A stretch of DNA of 64,000 nucleotides from Cervus elaphus (GCF_910594005.1 NC_057815.1:62572052-62636051); one strand, 5' to 3'. Counted from the stretch's first letter, positions 21,595-34,010 are shown. Program-made: numbers and translations. Notes: generated by a model from the letters alone, not told the origin.

Positions 21595-22565
21595 GTGATT
21601 CAACATAGTATTTTCTAGGTTCATCCATGTTGTATCCTGTATGAGTATTTTGTTCCTTTGACACCTGAGTAATACTCTATTGGATGGGTTTTTCACATTT
21701 TGTTCATCCATCAGTTTTTAGACATTTGGATTGGTTTTACTTTTTGGCTGTTGTGAATAATGTGTCTATGAATTTTCTTGTACAATTTTTTTTTTATAAG
21801 CATAGGCTTTTTATTTCTCTTGGTTATATACCTAAGAATAGAATTGCTGGATCATGTATTTACTTTTGTGAAGAAATTCCGGGCTGTTTCCCAAAGTGAC
21901 TGTGATTTTTGCATTCCCACCAGCTTTGTACGAAGGGTTCCAGTTTCTCCACATCTTTGCCTCTACTTGTTATTATATGTTTTGTTTTCTATTATAATAA
22001 CTTACTTTGTGTGAAGTGCTATCTCATCATTATTTTAATTTGCATTTCCCTAAGGACTAATAGTGTTTATCATCCTTTCATACACTTTACTGTCTGTGTA
22101 CCTTTTTTGAGAAATGTCTATTCATGTCCTTGGTCCTTTTTTTAATTGGGTTATTTGTCTTTTTCTGAGATTTTCATATATTCTAAATATGAGTCCTTTA
22201 TGAGTTCTGTGATTTGTAAATATCTTCTACCATTCTAAGGGTAGTCTTTTAATTTTCTTGATTGCACCCTTTGAAGATTAGATTGTTAATTTTGATGAAA
22301 TCCATTTTTTTTTTTTTTTTTGGTCACTTGTACTTTTGATGTCATGTCTTTGAAGGTTTTGCCCAACCCAAAGTCCTGAAGACTTTCTCCTATATTTTTT
22401 TCTAAAGATTTTATAATTTAACTCTCACACTTAAAGCTATGATCTATTTTAAGTTCATTTTTACTGTGTGAGATAGAGGTTCTGTTTTATTATTTTGAGT
22501 GTGGATAGCCAGCCTGTTGTCTCAGGAACATATTTTTTCCTCACTGGATTGTCTTGACATTGTTG
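21595..22565 (-). repeat. L1 LINE fragment, reverse
   Basis: Reverse complement of the L1 3' part: 'tttggctgttgtgaataatg', 'agaattgctggatcatg' and 'ggatagccagcctgttgtc'. T-rich and without a useful frame. Confidence 0.75.
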
Positions 22566-23660
22566 GGAAATCATTAAGGAGTTTGTGTGTGTATGTGTGT
22601 GTGTGAAAGAGAGAGAGATTGTAGGGTGTAGTTGGGAATGAAATATTCTGAATGTCTAAATGTTATATAAGAAAAGATCACCTGGCAGCACTGATCAGGT
22701 TGAAGAGGTCTGAAGGTGACAGACAATGCCTAAGTCCAGGGAAAATAAATGTCTAATTACTGCTTTAATTTGGAGGAAAATTGCTTAACTAGATTCTATT
22801 GAGTATAGCTAGAAGACAATGAATTTGTTCATAATTGGTTTTCTCTTCCTGAAATTGATGACAAAGTGTAGGTGGAAATTTAGGATAAGTAAATCACGAT
22901 GTATAGCCAGATCTTTTACTCTCACATCTTAATGAAGTCTATTCAGAAGAAAAGGTAAAATTAAGAGATGAAAAATACGAGTAAGAAGAGAAATGTGAGC
23001 TGATATTCAAAGGAGCCCACTGAAGAAAGATATTTCCAGGGAAAGCACCTTGAAGGACCAGAGCAAAAAGCCAAAAAAAAATAGTTCAAGAGAGCCTTGA
23101 TATTAAAGAAGACCAGTATCTAGCAAGGAATAAATGCAAAAGAAGGATGATATCTAGCTCAGGAATTAGCTCAAAATTCATTTCATCAAAAGCTCTTTTT
23201 AAACTTGAGGATTAGTAAACCAAAGAGTTTATAACATTCCATTCAATACAACTTGCGTTTTCTTCGTCTGAATTGTTTTTCTTTTGAGAATAGCTACTCC
23301 AGAATTTCAAGGTAGAAGTTACACTGCTGCTTTTAGAATGTCTTTTTATCTTTCGGTTCTCCTAACAAGTTTTCCTTGATCTTCCTTATTTCCTTCACTT
23401 TATTCCACATTTTTGAACCCCTACTTTATTCAGGCCCAATCCACTCACCCCCACCCCTTAAAAAGATATCTTCATTTGACCTTATAGATTTGATTTTTGC
23501 ACTTGAAATTCAATTTATCACAGAGAAGTTAGTGAAAGGTGAAATATCTGCTTTACAAATAAACTCTGAGACTCCCAATTTACATTTGTTTGCCTAAAAT
23601 TAACTGGCAGGTCAGGTAATGAAGAGCTATTGTCCTGTAATGTACCTGCTCATCTATTTC
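22566..23660. other. Unassigned intergenic sequence
   Basis: A (TG)n run at about 22583-22604 followed by (GA)n. Otherwise nothing recognised. Confidence 0.35.
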
Positions 23661-23662
23661 CT

Positions 23663-23895
23663 ATTGTGTGTATGTGTGTGTGTGTGCTAAGTCCCTTCAG
23701 TTGTGTCCGACTTTTTGCAACCCTGTGTAGGGACTGTAGCCCATGAGGCTTCTCTGTCCATGGGATTCTCCAGGCAAGAATACTGGAGTGGGTTGCCATG
23801 CTCTCCTCCAGGGGATCTTCCCAACCCAGGGATCCAACCCAGCTCTCCTGCATTGCAAGCAGATTCTTTACCGTCTGAGCCACTAGGGAAGCCCA
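23663..23895 (-). repeat. Bov-tA SINE with flanking microsatellites
   Basis: A (TG)n run at the tail end, body 'ctctgtccatgggattctcc', head 'cactagggaagccc'. A (CA)n/(TA)n tract follows to about 23950. Confidence 0.88.
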
Positions 23896-23950
23896 TATAT
23901 GTAAATACACACACACATACACACATATGTATGTTATATATATATATATT

Positions 23951-25157
23951 CTTTTTTTACATTCCCCTCCATTTATTATGAGTTAATTAGTGTGGTTCCC
24001 TATAGGTCCTTGTTGGTTACCTATTATATATACGGTAGTGTGTATATTTTAATCCCAAATTTCTAAGATTGGTTTTTGCATTAAGCTATTGGATAGACAG
24101 TGAAGCTGTTCACAAGGTGAGGAATTACAGAGACAAAGCAATTTTCTGGGGGGGAAAATGCACATTTGTTGTTGCTGTTTTTTAAACCAAACTAGCATAT
24201 CTTGAATGTCATTCAGATAAGATTAAAAAACTGTGTTCCAAGTAAAGTGTTACCACTAGATTTTACTATAGATTTGTGAGTCAACACACTGTACAAGTGT
24301 TCAAGCCACAAAATGCAATTATATCCCTAAGGAGTTATGAATGGAATGATAGGAAACAAGAGGCTGAAGAATAACACATTGAACTCTTCAAGGCCAGGGA
24401 TCGTTTCTGTATTCATATGTGTATATCTACAGTGTAGAATAATGTACTAATTATTCAGAATTAGCTTGTGGAAGGAAGTACATGACTTCCTTTTCAGGGA
24501 TCAGATCACAGAAAGAAAATAATATAGACTCCTCTTTGTCTCCTACAAGCCTGTCAGGCTCTACAAGCTGGAGTTATTAATTTTTTATCTTCTCATGACC
24601 CCCTGTTGGTTCACTGAAATAATCTGCCTGGACCCTGATCTTGCTTTTATGACTGCAATACTAAACCTTTCTGAAAGGGGACAGTGTTCTGTGATTTCTG
24701 GACTGAACCTGTTTTTCTTTTCTCCCATAGGAAGGAAAAGTGTCCCAGAAAGGAATATATGGATGGGTTGGGGTGGGAAGTGTCAGCCACTTTGTCTTGT
24801 GAACTATATCACAGTTCACAGTGAGCCCTTGTGGGAATCATAGGGTCGTGAAGATGCATTACTGAGCAGTTAGCAGATACAGGTCACTGAGCTGAGTATT
24901 AAGGATTCATGATCAGCAGGAGTGAGCAAGTATCTATGGTAAGTAAGTTTGGCATGTTCTCAAAGTCAGTGGGGAATGTGGAGTAAAAAAGAGTCTCGGG
25001 ATTGGTGATTCTTCTTCTGTGTCCTCACATTACTTTTATTACTGAAAACTTGGTTTTTGGGCTACAGGAATTGCAGTCTGAGCCGTTAAATTCTGCCTGT
25101 TGATTTCATCATTGGGGTGCTTTGACTCACATGCCTTTTCAAGTCCTGAACTGGTCT
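23951..25157. other. Unassigned intergenic sequence
   Basis: No gene, RNA or clear repeat recognised. Confidence 0.35.
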
Positions 25158-25377
25158 GTGGTGGTGGTTTAGTTGCTAAGTCGTGTCAGACTCTTGTGAT
25201 CCCATGGCCTGCTAGGAGCCTGCTAGGCTCCTCTGTCCATGTGATTCTCCAGGCAAGAATACTGAAATGGGTTGCCATTTCTTTCTCCAGGGGATCCTCA
25301 CAACCCAGGAATCAAACCCGGGTGTTTTCTGCATTGCAGGCAGATTCTTTACCGACTGAGCTATGAGGGAAGCCCTA
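25158..25377 (-). repeat. Bov-tA SINE
   Basis: Reverse copy from 'gtggtttagttgctaagtcg' to 'ctatgagggaagcc'. An internal duplicated 'cctgctagg' is present. Confidence 0.87.
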
Positions 25378-26497
25378 TTCTGAGCGAACCACTCTGGGAG
25401 TTGTAGTATTATGACCTAAGCTTTCCATCACTGTCGAAAGAATTCAAGTCTTGCCCTCAGGCCATATAAGATCCTTAGATCATGGAATTTCTAGAGTTTT
25501 TCCATACTTAGTCACTCACTATAAAAGCCTCTCCTGTGGAATTATTGCCAGGCTAGTGAGTTTGTCCTTCTCTGATTTCTTTTAACTCTTCCTCTACTCA
25601 CCAGAATGGCAGGGTGATTTGTCCTCTATGAAGCTTTGGCTTTAGTTGAGGAGGCAAAGACTGTATGTTCCTTTGAACTATAGGAAAGACTTGAAACAAA
25701 TTGAACTCTAGAATACTGAGAATTGTACTGCACTTATTATATCCAGAGAATTAAAGAAGTAAAACCAGGACAGATTGATATCTGATACAATGGTGTGCTA
25801 GTGTGGTATATCAGTTATCTCCTAAGTCAGACTTAGGAGACAGTAGGAAAAAAAGGTCTCTCTTTTTAGGTAGTATATGGTATATAAATTATATTTCAAT
25901 AAAGTGCGAATTTAAGTTTAAAAAAAGAAAAGAAACTGGGTTCCTGCAGCAAAAAGAGAAAGAAATGTGAGCTGCTGGCCTCTCAATCTCCTCTTATCTC
26001 ATGACTGAATTCCTTTATTCAAGGAATTAATGCCTTAATCCAAGAAGCTGCCTCTCCCATCCCGTTTAGCTTCCTGGGTCAGAGTCTGGTGGACTTTACA
26101 CAACCTTTACACAACCACTTCATGGCCAGGGATCAGCTTTTCTATGCTTTCTCCACAAGCTTGGGTTACAATTTAAACCTGCAAAATTCTCTACTCATCT
26201 CTACCCAACATCAGCCAACTATTGAAGTCTGGTGGGGGAGGCAAATCCTTTTGAAGGGAGGGTGAAGGCCGCCTGGCTTCACTTACCTATACCTGCATGT
26301 GCAGAAGAGAACAGAAAGTAAGAAAAGCTTCTGGGGCTGGGGACGTCACAGGAGGAGCCAGAAAAAACCCCTATAACATCAATTCAAATACATTCAGTCA
26401 TTCTAAGTCTAGAACACTGCACCACCAATCAAAGTGGGAAGAGGAAGAAATGTGTGTCCTAAGCAAGAAAGAACTGTATCAGGATTTTAAAGAATAG
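25378..26497. other. Unassigned intergenic sequence
   Basis: 25860-25940 looks like a LINE 3' end with an A-rich tail. The rest is unassigned. Confidence 0.35.
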
Positions 26498-26716
26498 TGC
26501 ATGCGTGCGTGCTAAGATGCTTCAGTCTTATCTGATTCTTTCCCATCCTGTGGACCGTGGCCTGTCAGGCTCCTCTGTTCTTGGGAGTCTCTAGGAAAGA
26601 ACATTGGAATGGGTTTCTATGCCATCCTCCAGTGAGGATCTTCCCCACTCAGGGATCAAACCCACATTTCTTATGTCTCCTGTATTGACAGGTAAGTTCT
26701 TTACCTGGTAAGCCCC
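26498..26716 (-). repeat. Bov-tA SINE, diverged
   Basis: Reverse copy with many substitutions: tail 'gtgctaagatgcttcagtc', head 'tacctggtaagcccc'. Confidence 0.8.
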
Positions 26717-27034
26717 ATTAAGTTATACACATCATTTATTATTTGTATGATATTGATCATGTTATTTAACTTTTTTATTAAGTTGAGATTCACAAAACAT
26801 AAGATTCACCACTTTACACTGTGCAGTTTAGTGGTTTTTAGTATACATGGGAAGCCCTTAAAGATTAGTAGGCTTCAATAATGCAAGAGGCCAATTGATA
26901 GTGATATTGAGGTCTCAGCCTCAGTGATCTTTACTTTTCCATCACAATTTAAGCAAAACATGCTTACTCACCAATTAAAAATAATTAGGAGAATTGAACT
27001 TAAGCATAATTGAGGTGTGTTTAATAATAAGTTA
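26717..27034. other. Unassigned, part LINE-like
   Basis: 26770-26845 ('ccactttacactgtgcag') resembles an old L1 3' UTR. The rest is unassigned. Confidence 0.35.
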
Positions 27035-27415
27035 AGCTTCCCTGGTGGTTTGGTGGTAAAGAATCCATCTACCAATGCAGGAGCCACAGAAGACATGGGT
27101 TCAGTCCCAGGGTGGGCAAGATCCCCTGGAGGAGGAAATGGCAACCCACTTCAGTATTCTTGCTGTGATAATCCCATGGACAGAGGAGCCTGACGGGCTC
27201 CAGCTCATGAAGTCACAGAGAGTCAGATGCAACTGAACACAGGCTTTTGCTGTGGAGCACAAGGTTGTGTGGAGCACAAGCAGCTGGGCTTCAGTAGTTG
27301 TGGCACATGGGCTTGGTTGCCTACAGCATGTCCCGATCTTCCCAGACCAGGGATTGAACCAGAGCCTGCGGCATAGCAAAGCAGATTGTTAACCACTGGA
27401 GCGCCAGGGAGGCCC
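27035..27415. repeat. Bov-tA (+) joined to CHR-type SINE (-)
   Basis: 27035-27245 is a forward Bov-tA. 27250-27415 is a reverse CHR copy ('ttcagtagttgtggcacatg', head 'gagcgccagggaggccc'). They lie back to back in opposite orientation. Confidence 0.8.
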
Positions 27416-27569
27416 TCAGAGATTTTTAAATGTACTTAATTTTGATATTTCAAAATTGTATTTGTTTGAAATCAATTATTGTAAACATTAGGTTAAAATG
27501 TTAAACTAAAATTTTTGATTCTTATTTTCTTCTTTTTTCTCATTAGAAAAATGAAATTGGAGTTTATTG

Positions 27570-27664
27570 CATGAAATATATAATACATACACGTATATAT
27601 ATATTATATATATAATACATACATATATATATAATACATTATATATATATATATATATATATAT
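27570..27664. repeat. (TA)n-rich microsatellite
   Basis: Long imperfect TA and TACA repeats directly abutting the end of a BovB piece. Confidence 0.9.
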
Positions 27665-27665
27665 A

Positions 27666-28040
27666 ATCAGTTCAGTTCAGTTCAGTCACTCAATCATGTC
27701 TGACTCTTTGCGACCCCATGGACTGCAGCATGCTAGGCTTGCCTGTCCATCAACCAGTTCCCAGAGATTACTCAAACTTGTGTCCATCAAGTCGGTGATG
27801 ACATCCAACCATCTCATCCTCTGTCATCCCCTTCTCCTGCCTTCAGTCTTTCCCAGCATCAGGGTCTTTTCAAATGAGTCAGTTCTTTGCATCAGGTGGC
27901 CAAAGTATTGGAGTTTCAGCTTCAACATCAGTCTTTCCAGTCAGGACTGATTTCCTTTAAGATGGACTGGTTGGATCTCCTTGAAGTCCAAGGGACTCTC
28001 AAAAGTCTTCTCCAACACCACAGTTCAAAAGCATCAATTC
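27666..28040 (-). repeat. BovB LINE 3' fragment, reverse
   Basis: Reverse complement of the BovB 3' end, starting 'cagttcagttcagttcag' and running through 'ggccaaagtattggagtttc' to 'gttcaaaagcatcaattct'. Confidence 0.9.
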
Positions 28041-28499
28041 TAATCAAGACCACCTTATATTAATTATGAAGTGATGAGCTATTGAGTTGGATGAGCTATT
28101 AATTAAAGCAACAATACAAGTAAAGCTATTTTGTAAAGCATTTATTATATGCCAAGTACTATTAAGTTATATATATGTGAATATATACATATATGTATAT
28201 CTCATATACATACTATATAATATATATTTCTCATCAAATCATCAGAAGAAAAGTACTATTAGTATTTTCTTTTAAATATGAGAAAGTTGAGATATAGAGA
28301 AGTGAAGTAACTTGCCCAAAGTCAAAATAATATACAGAACATTCAGAATTCTAACGAAGATCTAGAACCCAAAACTCCTATTTTCTCCTCCACATGAAAT
28401 GCTAATAATTTCTTTCTTTAACTCTCATTATATTGTCTTTAGTATGCAGAAAGCATTGTGGAAAGAAAAATGAACCAAACATTCATTGAATGCTTACTA
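28041..28499. other. AT-rich region with probable MIR-like relic
   Basis: 28110-28330 resembles a MIR element split by a TA-rich insertion ('catttattatatgccaag' then 'gaagtaacttgcccaaag'). Confidence 0.45.
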
Positions 28500-28945
28500 T
28501 AATAAATATATTTTCTAGTAGTCATGTATGGATGTGAGAGTTGGACCATAAGGAAGGCTGAGCGCCGAAAAATTGATGCTTTTGGACTGTGGTGCTGGAG
28601 AAGACTCTTGAGAGTCCCTTGGACTGCAAGGAGATCCAGCCAGTCCATCCTAAAGGAGATCAGTCCTGAACATTCATTGGAAGGACTGATGCTGAAGCTG
28701 AAGCTGAAACTTCAATACTTTGGCCACCTGATGAGAAGAACTGGCCCCTTAGAAAAGACCCTGATGCTGGGAAAGATTGAAGGAAGGAGGAGAAGGGGAT
28801 GACAGAGGATGAAGTGGTTGGATGGCATCACCAGCTCAATGGACATAAATTTAAGCAAGCTCTGGGATTTGGTGATGGACAGGGAAGCCTGGCATGCTGC
28901 AGTCGCAGAGTCAGACATGACTGAGCTATTGAACTGAACTGTTTA
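28500..28945 (+). repeat. BovB LINE 3' fragment, forward
   Basis: Encodes MYGCESWTIRKAERRKIDAF from the C-terminal BovB ORF2, followed by the 3' UTR and 'ctattgaactgaact'. It is oriented opposite to the piece at 27666-28040. Confidence 0.92.
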
Positions 28946-29364
28946 TATCATCTTCATCTTCTTTACAGATGAATAGGAAATGAAGTTCACTGGGACTATG
29001 CAACATATAGAATTCATTGAATAAGTAGTAGATCCTGGCTTTAACTCACTATCCTGGCACCTAGCACAGTTTTTTCTTCTACTTGACACTGAATCCCAGG
29101 GCTGAGAAGAGCTCACTCAAAGAAGAATAAATGTTGAGCATAAATGTGATGTTAAAAAATCTTTAAAATACAAATTTTCTGCACGTAAACACATAATACA
29201 TAATTGCTATGTATAGGTGCTTATGTTTGGAGCAATGGTGATAGAACCTTTCAAAATAACCTCTTTCCTCAAGGAATGCATTATAGACAGGGTATAAAGT
29301 CACCAACATTAAAAAAAAAAAAAAACTCTAATAAACAAGAAGAAAAATTCTCAAGACCCAACAC
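28946..29364. other. Unassigned intergenic sequence
   Basis: Nothing recognised; a poly(A) run lies at 29310-29325. Confidence 0.3.
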
Positions 29365-29369
29365 AATAG

Positions 29370-29572
29370 ATGAAAAGAGTAAAGAATATGCCTGCCAAAG
29401 CAGGAGATGCAAAAGATGCATGTTTGATGCTTGGATCAGGAAGATCCCCTGGAGGAGGAAATGGCAACCCACTCCAGTGTTCTGGCCAGGAAAATCCCAT
29501 GGACAGAGGAGCCTGGCAGTCTACAGTGCATGGGGTTGCAAAGAGTAGGACACCACTGAGCACAAGACATAT
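29370..29572 (+). repeat. Bov-tA SINE, head truncated
   Basis: Begins within the tRNA head ('agtaaagaatatgcctgcc') and runs to 'ggacaccactgagcac'. Confidence 0.83.
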
Positions 29573-29789
29573 AATGAGTTATTAAAGAATATGTAAGTCT
29601 CTGTTTTATATAAGAGTAGGTATTTGACTTATTTTAATTGTGAGTATAATTTTCAAATACAAAACATATTCGGATGGGAAAGACTACTCTGTTCCTATAC
29701 AGTTATCTAGTTTTTGAGGAAAGCTTTGTCTGGAACAGGTAAAATGGCCCAGGCTTATTTGATAAAAGTTTTTGAAATGGTATTTTCGT

Positions 29790-30212
29790 ATTTGAAGTGA
29801 AGTGAAGTGAAAGTCACTCAGTCATGTCTGACTCTTTGCGACCCCATGGACTATACAGTCTTTGGAATTCTCTAGGCCAGAATACTGGTGTGGGAACCTT
29901 TCCCTTCTCCAGGGCATCTTTCCAACCCAGAAATCGAACACAGGTCTCCCGCATTGCAGGCTTCTCTACCGGCTGAGCCACATTGAGAAAGAAAGAAAGA
30001 AAGAAAGTGAAGTCACTTAGTCGTGTCCAACTCTTTGCAACCCCATGGACTATAACCTGTCAGGCTCCTCTGACCATGGGATTTTCCAGGCAAGAATACT
30101 GGAGTGGGGTGCCATTTCCTTCTCCATGGGATCTTCCCAACCCAGGGATCGAACTCTGGTCTCCTGCATTGTAGGCAGACGCTTTACTATCTGAGCCACC
30201 AGGGAAGCCCAC
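29790..30212 (-). repeat. Two Bov-tA SINEs in tandem, reverse
   Basis: The first runs 29797-29985 and the second 30005-30211, separated by (GAAA)n. Both have 'agtgaagt'-type tails and heads ending in 'gagccac'. Confidence 0.88.
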
Positions 30213-30773
30213 ATTTAGTTGATGATAAATGGATGTGTTTACTTCACCTACTATGATGCTGTGTTAGCATCTCTGAACTTGGATATTTAAACATGGGTAA
30301 TTATGGACATGTATAGCTGATAATAAAAATAAATATCTGAAGGGACTGTGAATTTATAAGCATGACAGTTCTCAGGGGTTCCCATTGTGAGAAAGATGTT
30401 GAACTGGGAAATCTAAATGAAAAAATTATATGTGTGATTAATTATCACATCAAGGAGAAAATGAAAGTAGATACAGAGAATAGTCCTATTTATATGGTAG
30501 ATTCCAGGTAAGTTATAGCATTTCCCCTAATTAGATTTTCCTTGAGTTAGAGGGGAATCGAGTTATTTGAATGATAGATGGAAAAAAGGGGGTTGGGTAT
30601 TACTATAGATTTCCAAGTCAAATGTGGATTTGAGTAGAACATGTATTTACATAATTGAAATATGGATTATAGTAACATAGGGATAAATGGAAGATATAGA
30701 GATGAGGAGAGGTTGAATATAGAATAATTAATATGTATAGAAAGGAATTAAGTTGAGGTCAAGTTGGGAGCAT
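30213..30773 (-). other. Downstream flank of OR52B6
   Basis: AT-rich; no repeat recognised. Probably includes the receptor 3' UTR. Confidence 0.4.
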
Positions 30774-31784
30774 TTATTTAGATTCTTTGACAAGATTTGA
30801 AAACATCTGTTTAGCCCCTTCCAAAATCTGCTTGGTCCTCACTCCATAAATAACGGGATTGAGCATAGGTGGGATGACCACATAGAGGTTGGCCAGGAGG
30901 ATATGGACATAGCGTGGGATGTGTCTCCCACCAAACCTATAGGCAAAGACAGAAAAGAGGGCAGGGATGTAGAAGAGAAGGATGACACAGATGTGGGAGC
31001 CACAGGTGCTCAGGGCTTTGGACTGGGCATCTTGAGAAGAGAGGTGGAAGACAGCTTGGAGGATGTGAACGTAGGAGACAGCAATAAGGATGATGTCCAG
31101 GCCAGTGGAGAGTAGCGCAGCTGCCAACCCATACCAGACGTTGATGGAGATATCAGAACAGGACAGACGGGCAATGCCCATGTGCTCACAAAATGTGTGC
31201 GCAATGATATTGACCCGGCAGTAGTGCAGGCGCTTGAGGAGAAAGATAGATGGAAACATGATGATGAAACTGCGGGCCAGTGTGGCAGCCACGATCTTCC
31301 CAATGGCTGTGCTGGTCAGGATTGTGGCATATCTCAAAGGGGAGCAGATGGCCACATAGCGGTCAAAGGCCATGGCCAGGAGGACTGCAGACTCAGCCAC
31401 AAAAAGGAAGTGGATGAAGAACATCTGGGTTAGGCAGCCATCAAAGGAAATGTGGGTAGAACTTAGCCAGAAGTTGGCCAGGGCTTTGGGCATGGTGGAT
31501 GTGGAGAGTAAGACATCAGTACTGGCCAACATGGACAGGAATATGTACATGGGCTCATGCAGGCTTGGCTGGGAGAGGATGACACAAATTAAAATGCTGT
31601 TGCCTGCCAGGGAAGCTACATACATGGTGCAGAAGGGGATGGAGAGCCAGATGTGTAGGTGCTCCAGCCCAGGGATGCCAAGAAGGAAGCAGCCCTCCAG
31701 ACGAGTATCAGAGTTGTTCACAGCAACTGTGTTGTTAGCAGACAAAAAGGCCATAATTTTCTGCAGAGATCTCACCTGTGCCAT
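30774..31784 (-). CDS. OR52B6: Olfactory receptor OR52B6 (class I), intact
   Basis: A single-exon 336-residue seven-helix receptor. GN of helix 1 is at 61-62, LHEPMY at 75-80, MAFDRYVAICSPLRY at 138-152, KALSTCGSH at 256-264 and NPVIYG at 309-314. N-terminal N-glycosylation sequons are at N17 and N23. Conserved Cys117 and the ECL2 cysteines 189, 199 and 209 are present. The sequence follows human OR52B6 closely over its full length, including the MAQVR N terminus. Expected role: odorant G-protein-coupled receptor of the fish-like class I group, in the ciliary membrane of olfactory neurons. A second Met at residue 11 is an alternative start. It lies 9.6 kb upstream of TRIM6 in the same orientation. 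An AATAAA at 30773-30778 overlaps the stop codon. Confidence 0.93.
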   Translation of the reverse strand: MAQVRSLQKIMAFLSANNTVAVNNSDTRLEGCFLLGIPGLEHLHIWLSIPFCTMYVASLAGNSILICVILSQPSLHEPMYIFLSMLASTDVLLSTSTMPKALANFWLSSTHISFDGCLTQMFFIHFLFVAESAVLLAMAFDRYVAICSPLRYATILTSTAIGKIVAATLARSFIIMFPSIFLLKRLHYCRVNIIAHTFCEHMGIARLSCSDISINVWYGLAAALLSTGLDIILIAVSYVHILQAVFHLSSQDAQSKALSTCGSHICVILLFYIPALFSVFAYRFGGRHIPRYVHILLANLYVVIPPMLNPVIYGVRTKQILEGAKQMFSNLVKESK

Positions 31785-32116
31785 AGGGGAAAAATAGCTT
31801 CAGACTTTGTATTTATTAGCAGAGTGCACATAAAGGTTTGCAATCAGCCACAAGGTTTGCATACACTCACAGATCCTACAACCACGATGGCTTTTGCACA
31901 CATGCATATTCTCTATAGAAAATCACACCCAGTGTCTGTGCAAAGTACACAGCTCTAGACCCTGTCCACAGACAATCTCAGTATCGTTATTCAGACCCTC
32001 TACCCCATTCGGCTATAAGACTTTCAGGCATTTTCAGAGTTTGAAAACACTGTGGCTCTGAAGTGTGGTGCTATCACCTAGAATATGAAGGAAGGTGTGG
32101 AGCTGTGGAGCTGTGG
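31785..32116. other. Upstream flank of OR52B6
   Basis: No repeat recognised. Noncoding 5' exons, common in olfactory receptor genes, cannot be placed from sequence. Confidence 0.35.
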
Positions 32117-32270
32117 AGCAATGCTTCTCAAAGTGCCATCCCCAGGCCAGCATCGTTGCCATCACCAGGGAACTTGCAGGTTCTTGGACCCTACCACACA
32201 CCTAATGAATCAGAAACTGGAGCAGCAGTCTCTATTTTATCAAGATCACAAGGTGATTCTGATTACAGCT
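32117..32270 (+). mobile_element. MER5A-like hAT DNA transposon relic
   Basis: 'atgcttctcaaagtgccatc', 'caccagggaacttgcagg' and 'aatgaatcagaaactgg' follow the MER5A pattern. Nonautonomous and old. Confidence 0.75.
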
Positions 32271-32439
32271 AACATTTATGAACCAATGCTGTTAAGAATG
32301 TCTTTACTTTCTTCCCTCTTTAGTCTAGATGTCTATCTCACAGGACTGATAACTTCTCTGTCCCAATTAGTTTCTGCTGCATTCTCTGTGAAAATACTCA
32401 AACTTCAACTAAATCTAACTGGTGCTTTACTCAACTCAC

Positions 32440-32885
32440 ATGGTTAGTTTAGTCGCTTATTCGTGTCTGACTCTTTGCAACTCCATAGATTGCAGTACGC
32501 CAGGCCTCCCTGTCCAACATTAGCTCCTGGAGCTTACTCAAACTCATGTCCATTGAGTTGGTGATGCCATCCAACCATCTCATCCTCTGGCATCCCCTTC
32601 TCCTCCCACCTTCAGTCATTCCCAACATCAGAGTCTTCAAATGTCAGTTCTTCATATCAGGTAGCCAAAGTATTGGAGTTTCAACTTCAGCATCAGTCCT
32701 TCTAATGAACATTCAGGACTGATTTCCTTTAGGATGGATTGTTTGGATCTCCTTGCTGTCCAAGGGACTCTCAAGAGTCCTCCAGCAACACAGTTAAAAA
32801 GCATCAATTCTTCGGTGCTCAGCTTTATTTACAGTCTAACTCTCACATCCATACATGACTACTGGAAAAACCCAAGCTTTAACTA
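32440..32885 (-). repeat. BovB LINE 3' fragment, reverse
   Basis: From 'gtttagtcgcttattcgtg' through 'ccatccaaccatctcatcc' to 'catgactactggaaaaacc'. Confidence 0.9.
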
Positions 32886-33457
32886 GTCAGGATGTGAAGA
32901 AAATGACACAATCACTTTGTGTTATTTAACATGTTAGATGTTAACATGTCTCTAACATGTTAGACCTCTTGCCCCCCTCAGTCCTATTAAATTATTCTCA
33001 CAACTATAAAACTTTTAACTGCTGCCCAAATTCCTCTCAGCTGAATGTCCCTCCTACCTAACTGAAACTTAAAGACTGTCAGGAGCCAACTCCTCATCTT
33101 ATTCCACTCCTGTAAATTTGTCTTATCTCTGTAAGTGTCCGTGTCTCCTTTCCTCCACTCTCAGAGGAAGCGGTGATGATGTCTCTTTTGCATTTCAATG
33201 TCTCCTCTCTTAGAGCTATATTTTACTTTACCTAGGCATGAGAAAGCTCCCTTGTCTATGTATTTGTTTATTTATTTATTTAGAGAGTACAAAGACATTA
33301 TAAATCAATTATATTTTTATACTAGCAGCAAACAACTATAAGACTAAATTGAAATTTTTCTTTTTATATTTAACTCAAATTTTCAAAGCCCCTGCACTAA
33401 GAATTGCAAAATATTGCTAGAATTTTTTTTTAATGTGAATAAATGGAGAAGTATAGG
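32886..33457. other. Unassigned intergenic sequence
   Basis: Nothing certain. A TTTA tract lies at 33264-33281. Confidence 0.3.
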
Positions 33458-33772
33458 GTTTCCCTTGTTGCTCAGATGGTAAAGAATCTGCCTGTAATGC
33501 AGGAGACCCTGGTTTGATTCCTGGGTCAGGAAGATCCCCTGGCAAAGGGATAGGCTATCCACTCCAATATTCTTGGGCTTTCCTGGTGGCTCAGACAGTA
33601 AAGAATCTGCCTACAATGCGGGAGACCTGTGTTCAATCCCTGGATTGGGAAGATCTCCTGGAGGAGGGCATGGGAACCCACTCCAGTATTCTTGTCTGGA
33701 GAATCCCTGTGGACAGAGGATCCCAGCAGGCTGCAGCCCATGAGGTCGCAAAGAGTTGGACATGACTGAGAA
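33458..33772 (+). repeat. Truncated plus complete Bov-tA SINE in tandem
   Basis: 33458-33574 is the head part of one copy and breaks off at 'ccaatattcttgg'. A complete copy follows from 33575 to 33770. Confidence 0.87.
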
Positions 33773-33844
33773 GTGTCCCATGTACATAGAATGGAAAACC
33801 CAACCGATTGTTAAAACATCAATTTTCTCAAAATAAATATATAG

Positions 33845-34010
33845 CTTTAAAATTTAATTTTCCAGCTTTATTGAGGTATAATCAACAATAAAATGGTGTA
33901 TATTTAAGGTATACAACATGATAACATATGTATACAATATGAAATGATTGCTACAACCAAGTTAGTTAACATATCCATTACCTCACACAGTTGCCATTTT
34001 AATTTTGTGC
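33845..34010. repeat. L1-like fragment
   Basis: 'ccagctttattgaggtataa' and 'ggtatacaacatgataaca' are typical of a dispersed L1 3' UTR piece. Confidence 0.5.

Noticed and set aside
31372..31797. 141-codon open frame on the plus strand
   Set aside because: It is antisense to the intact OR52B6 coding region and has no domain; a shadow frame.
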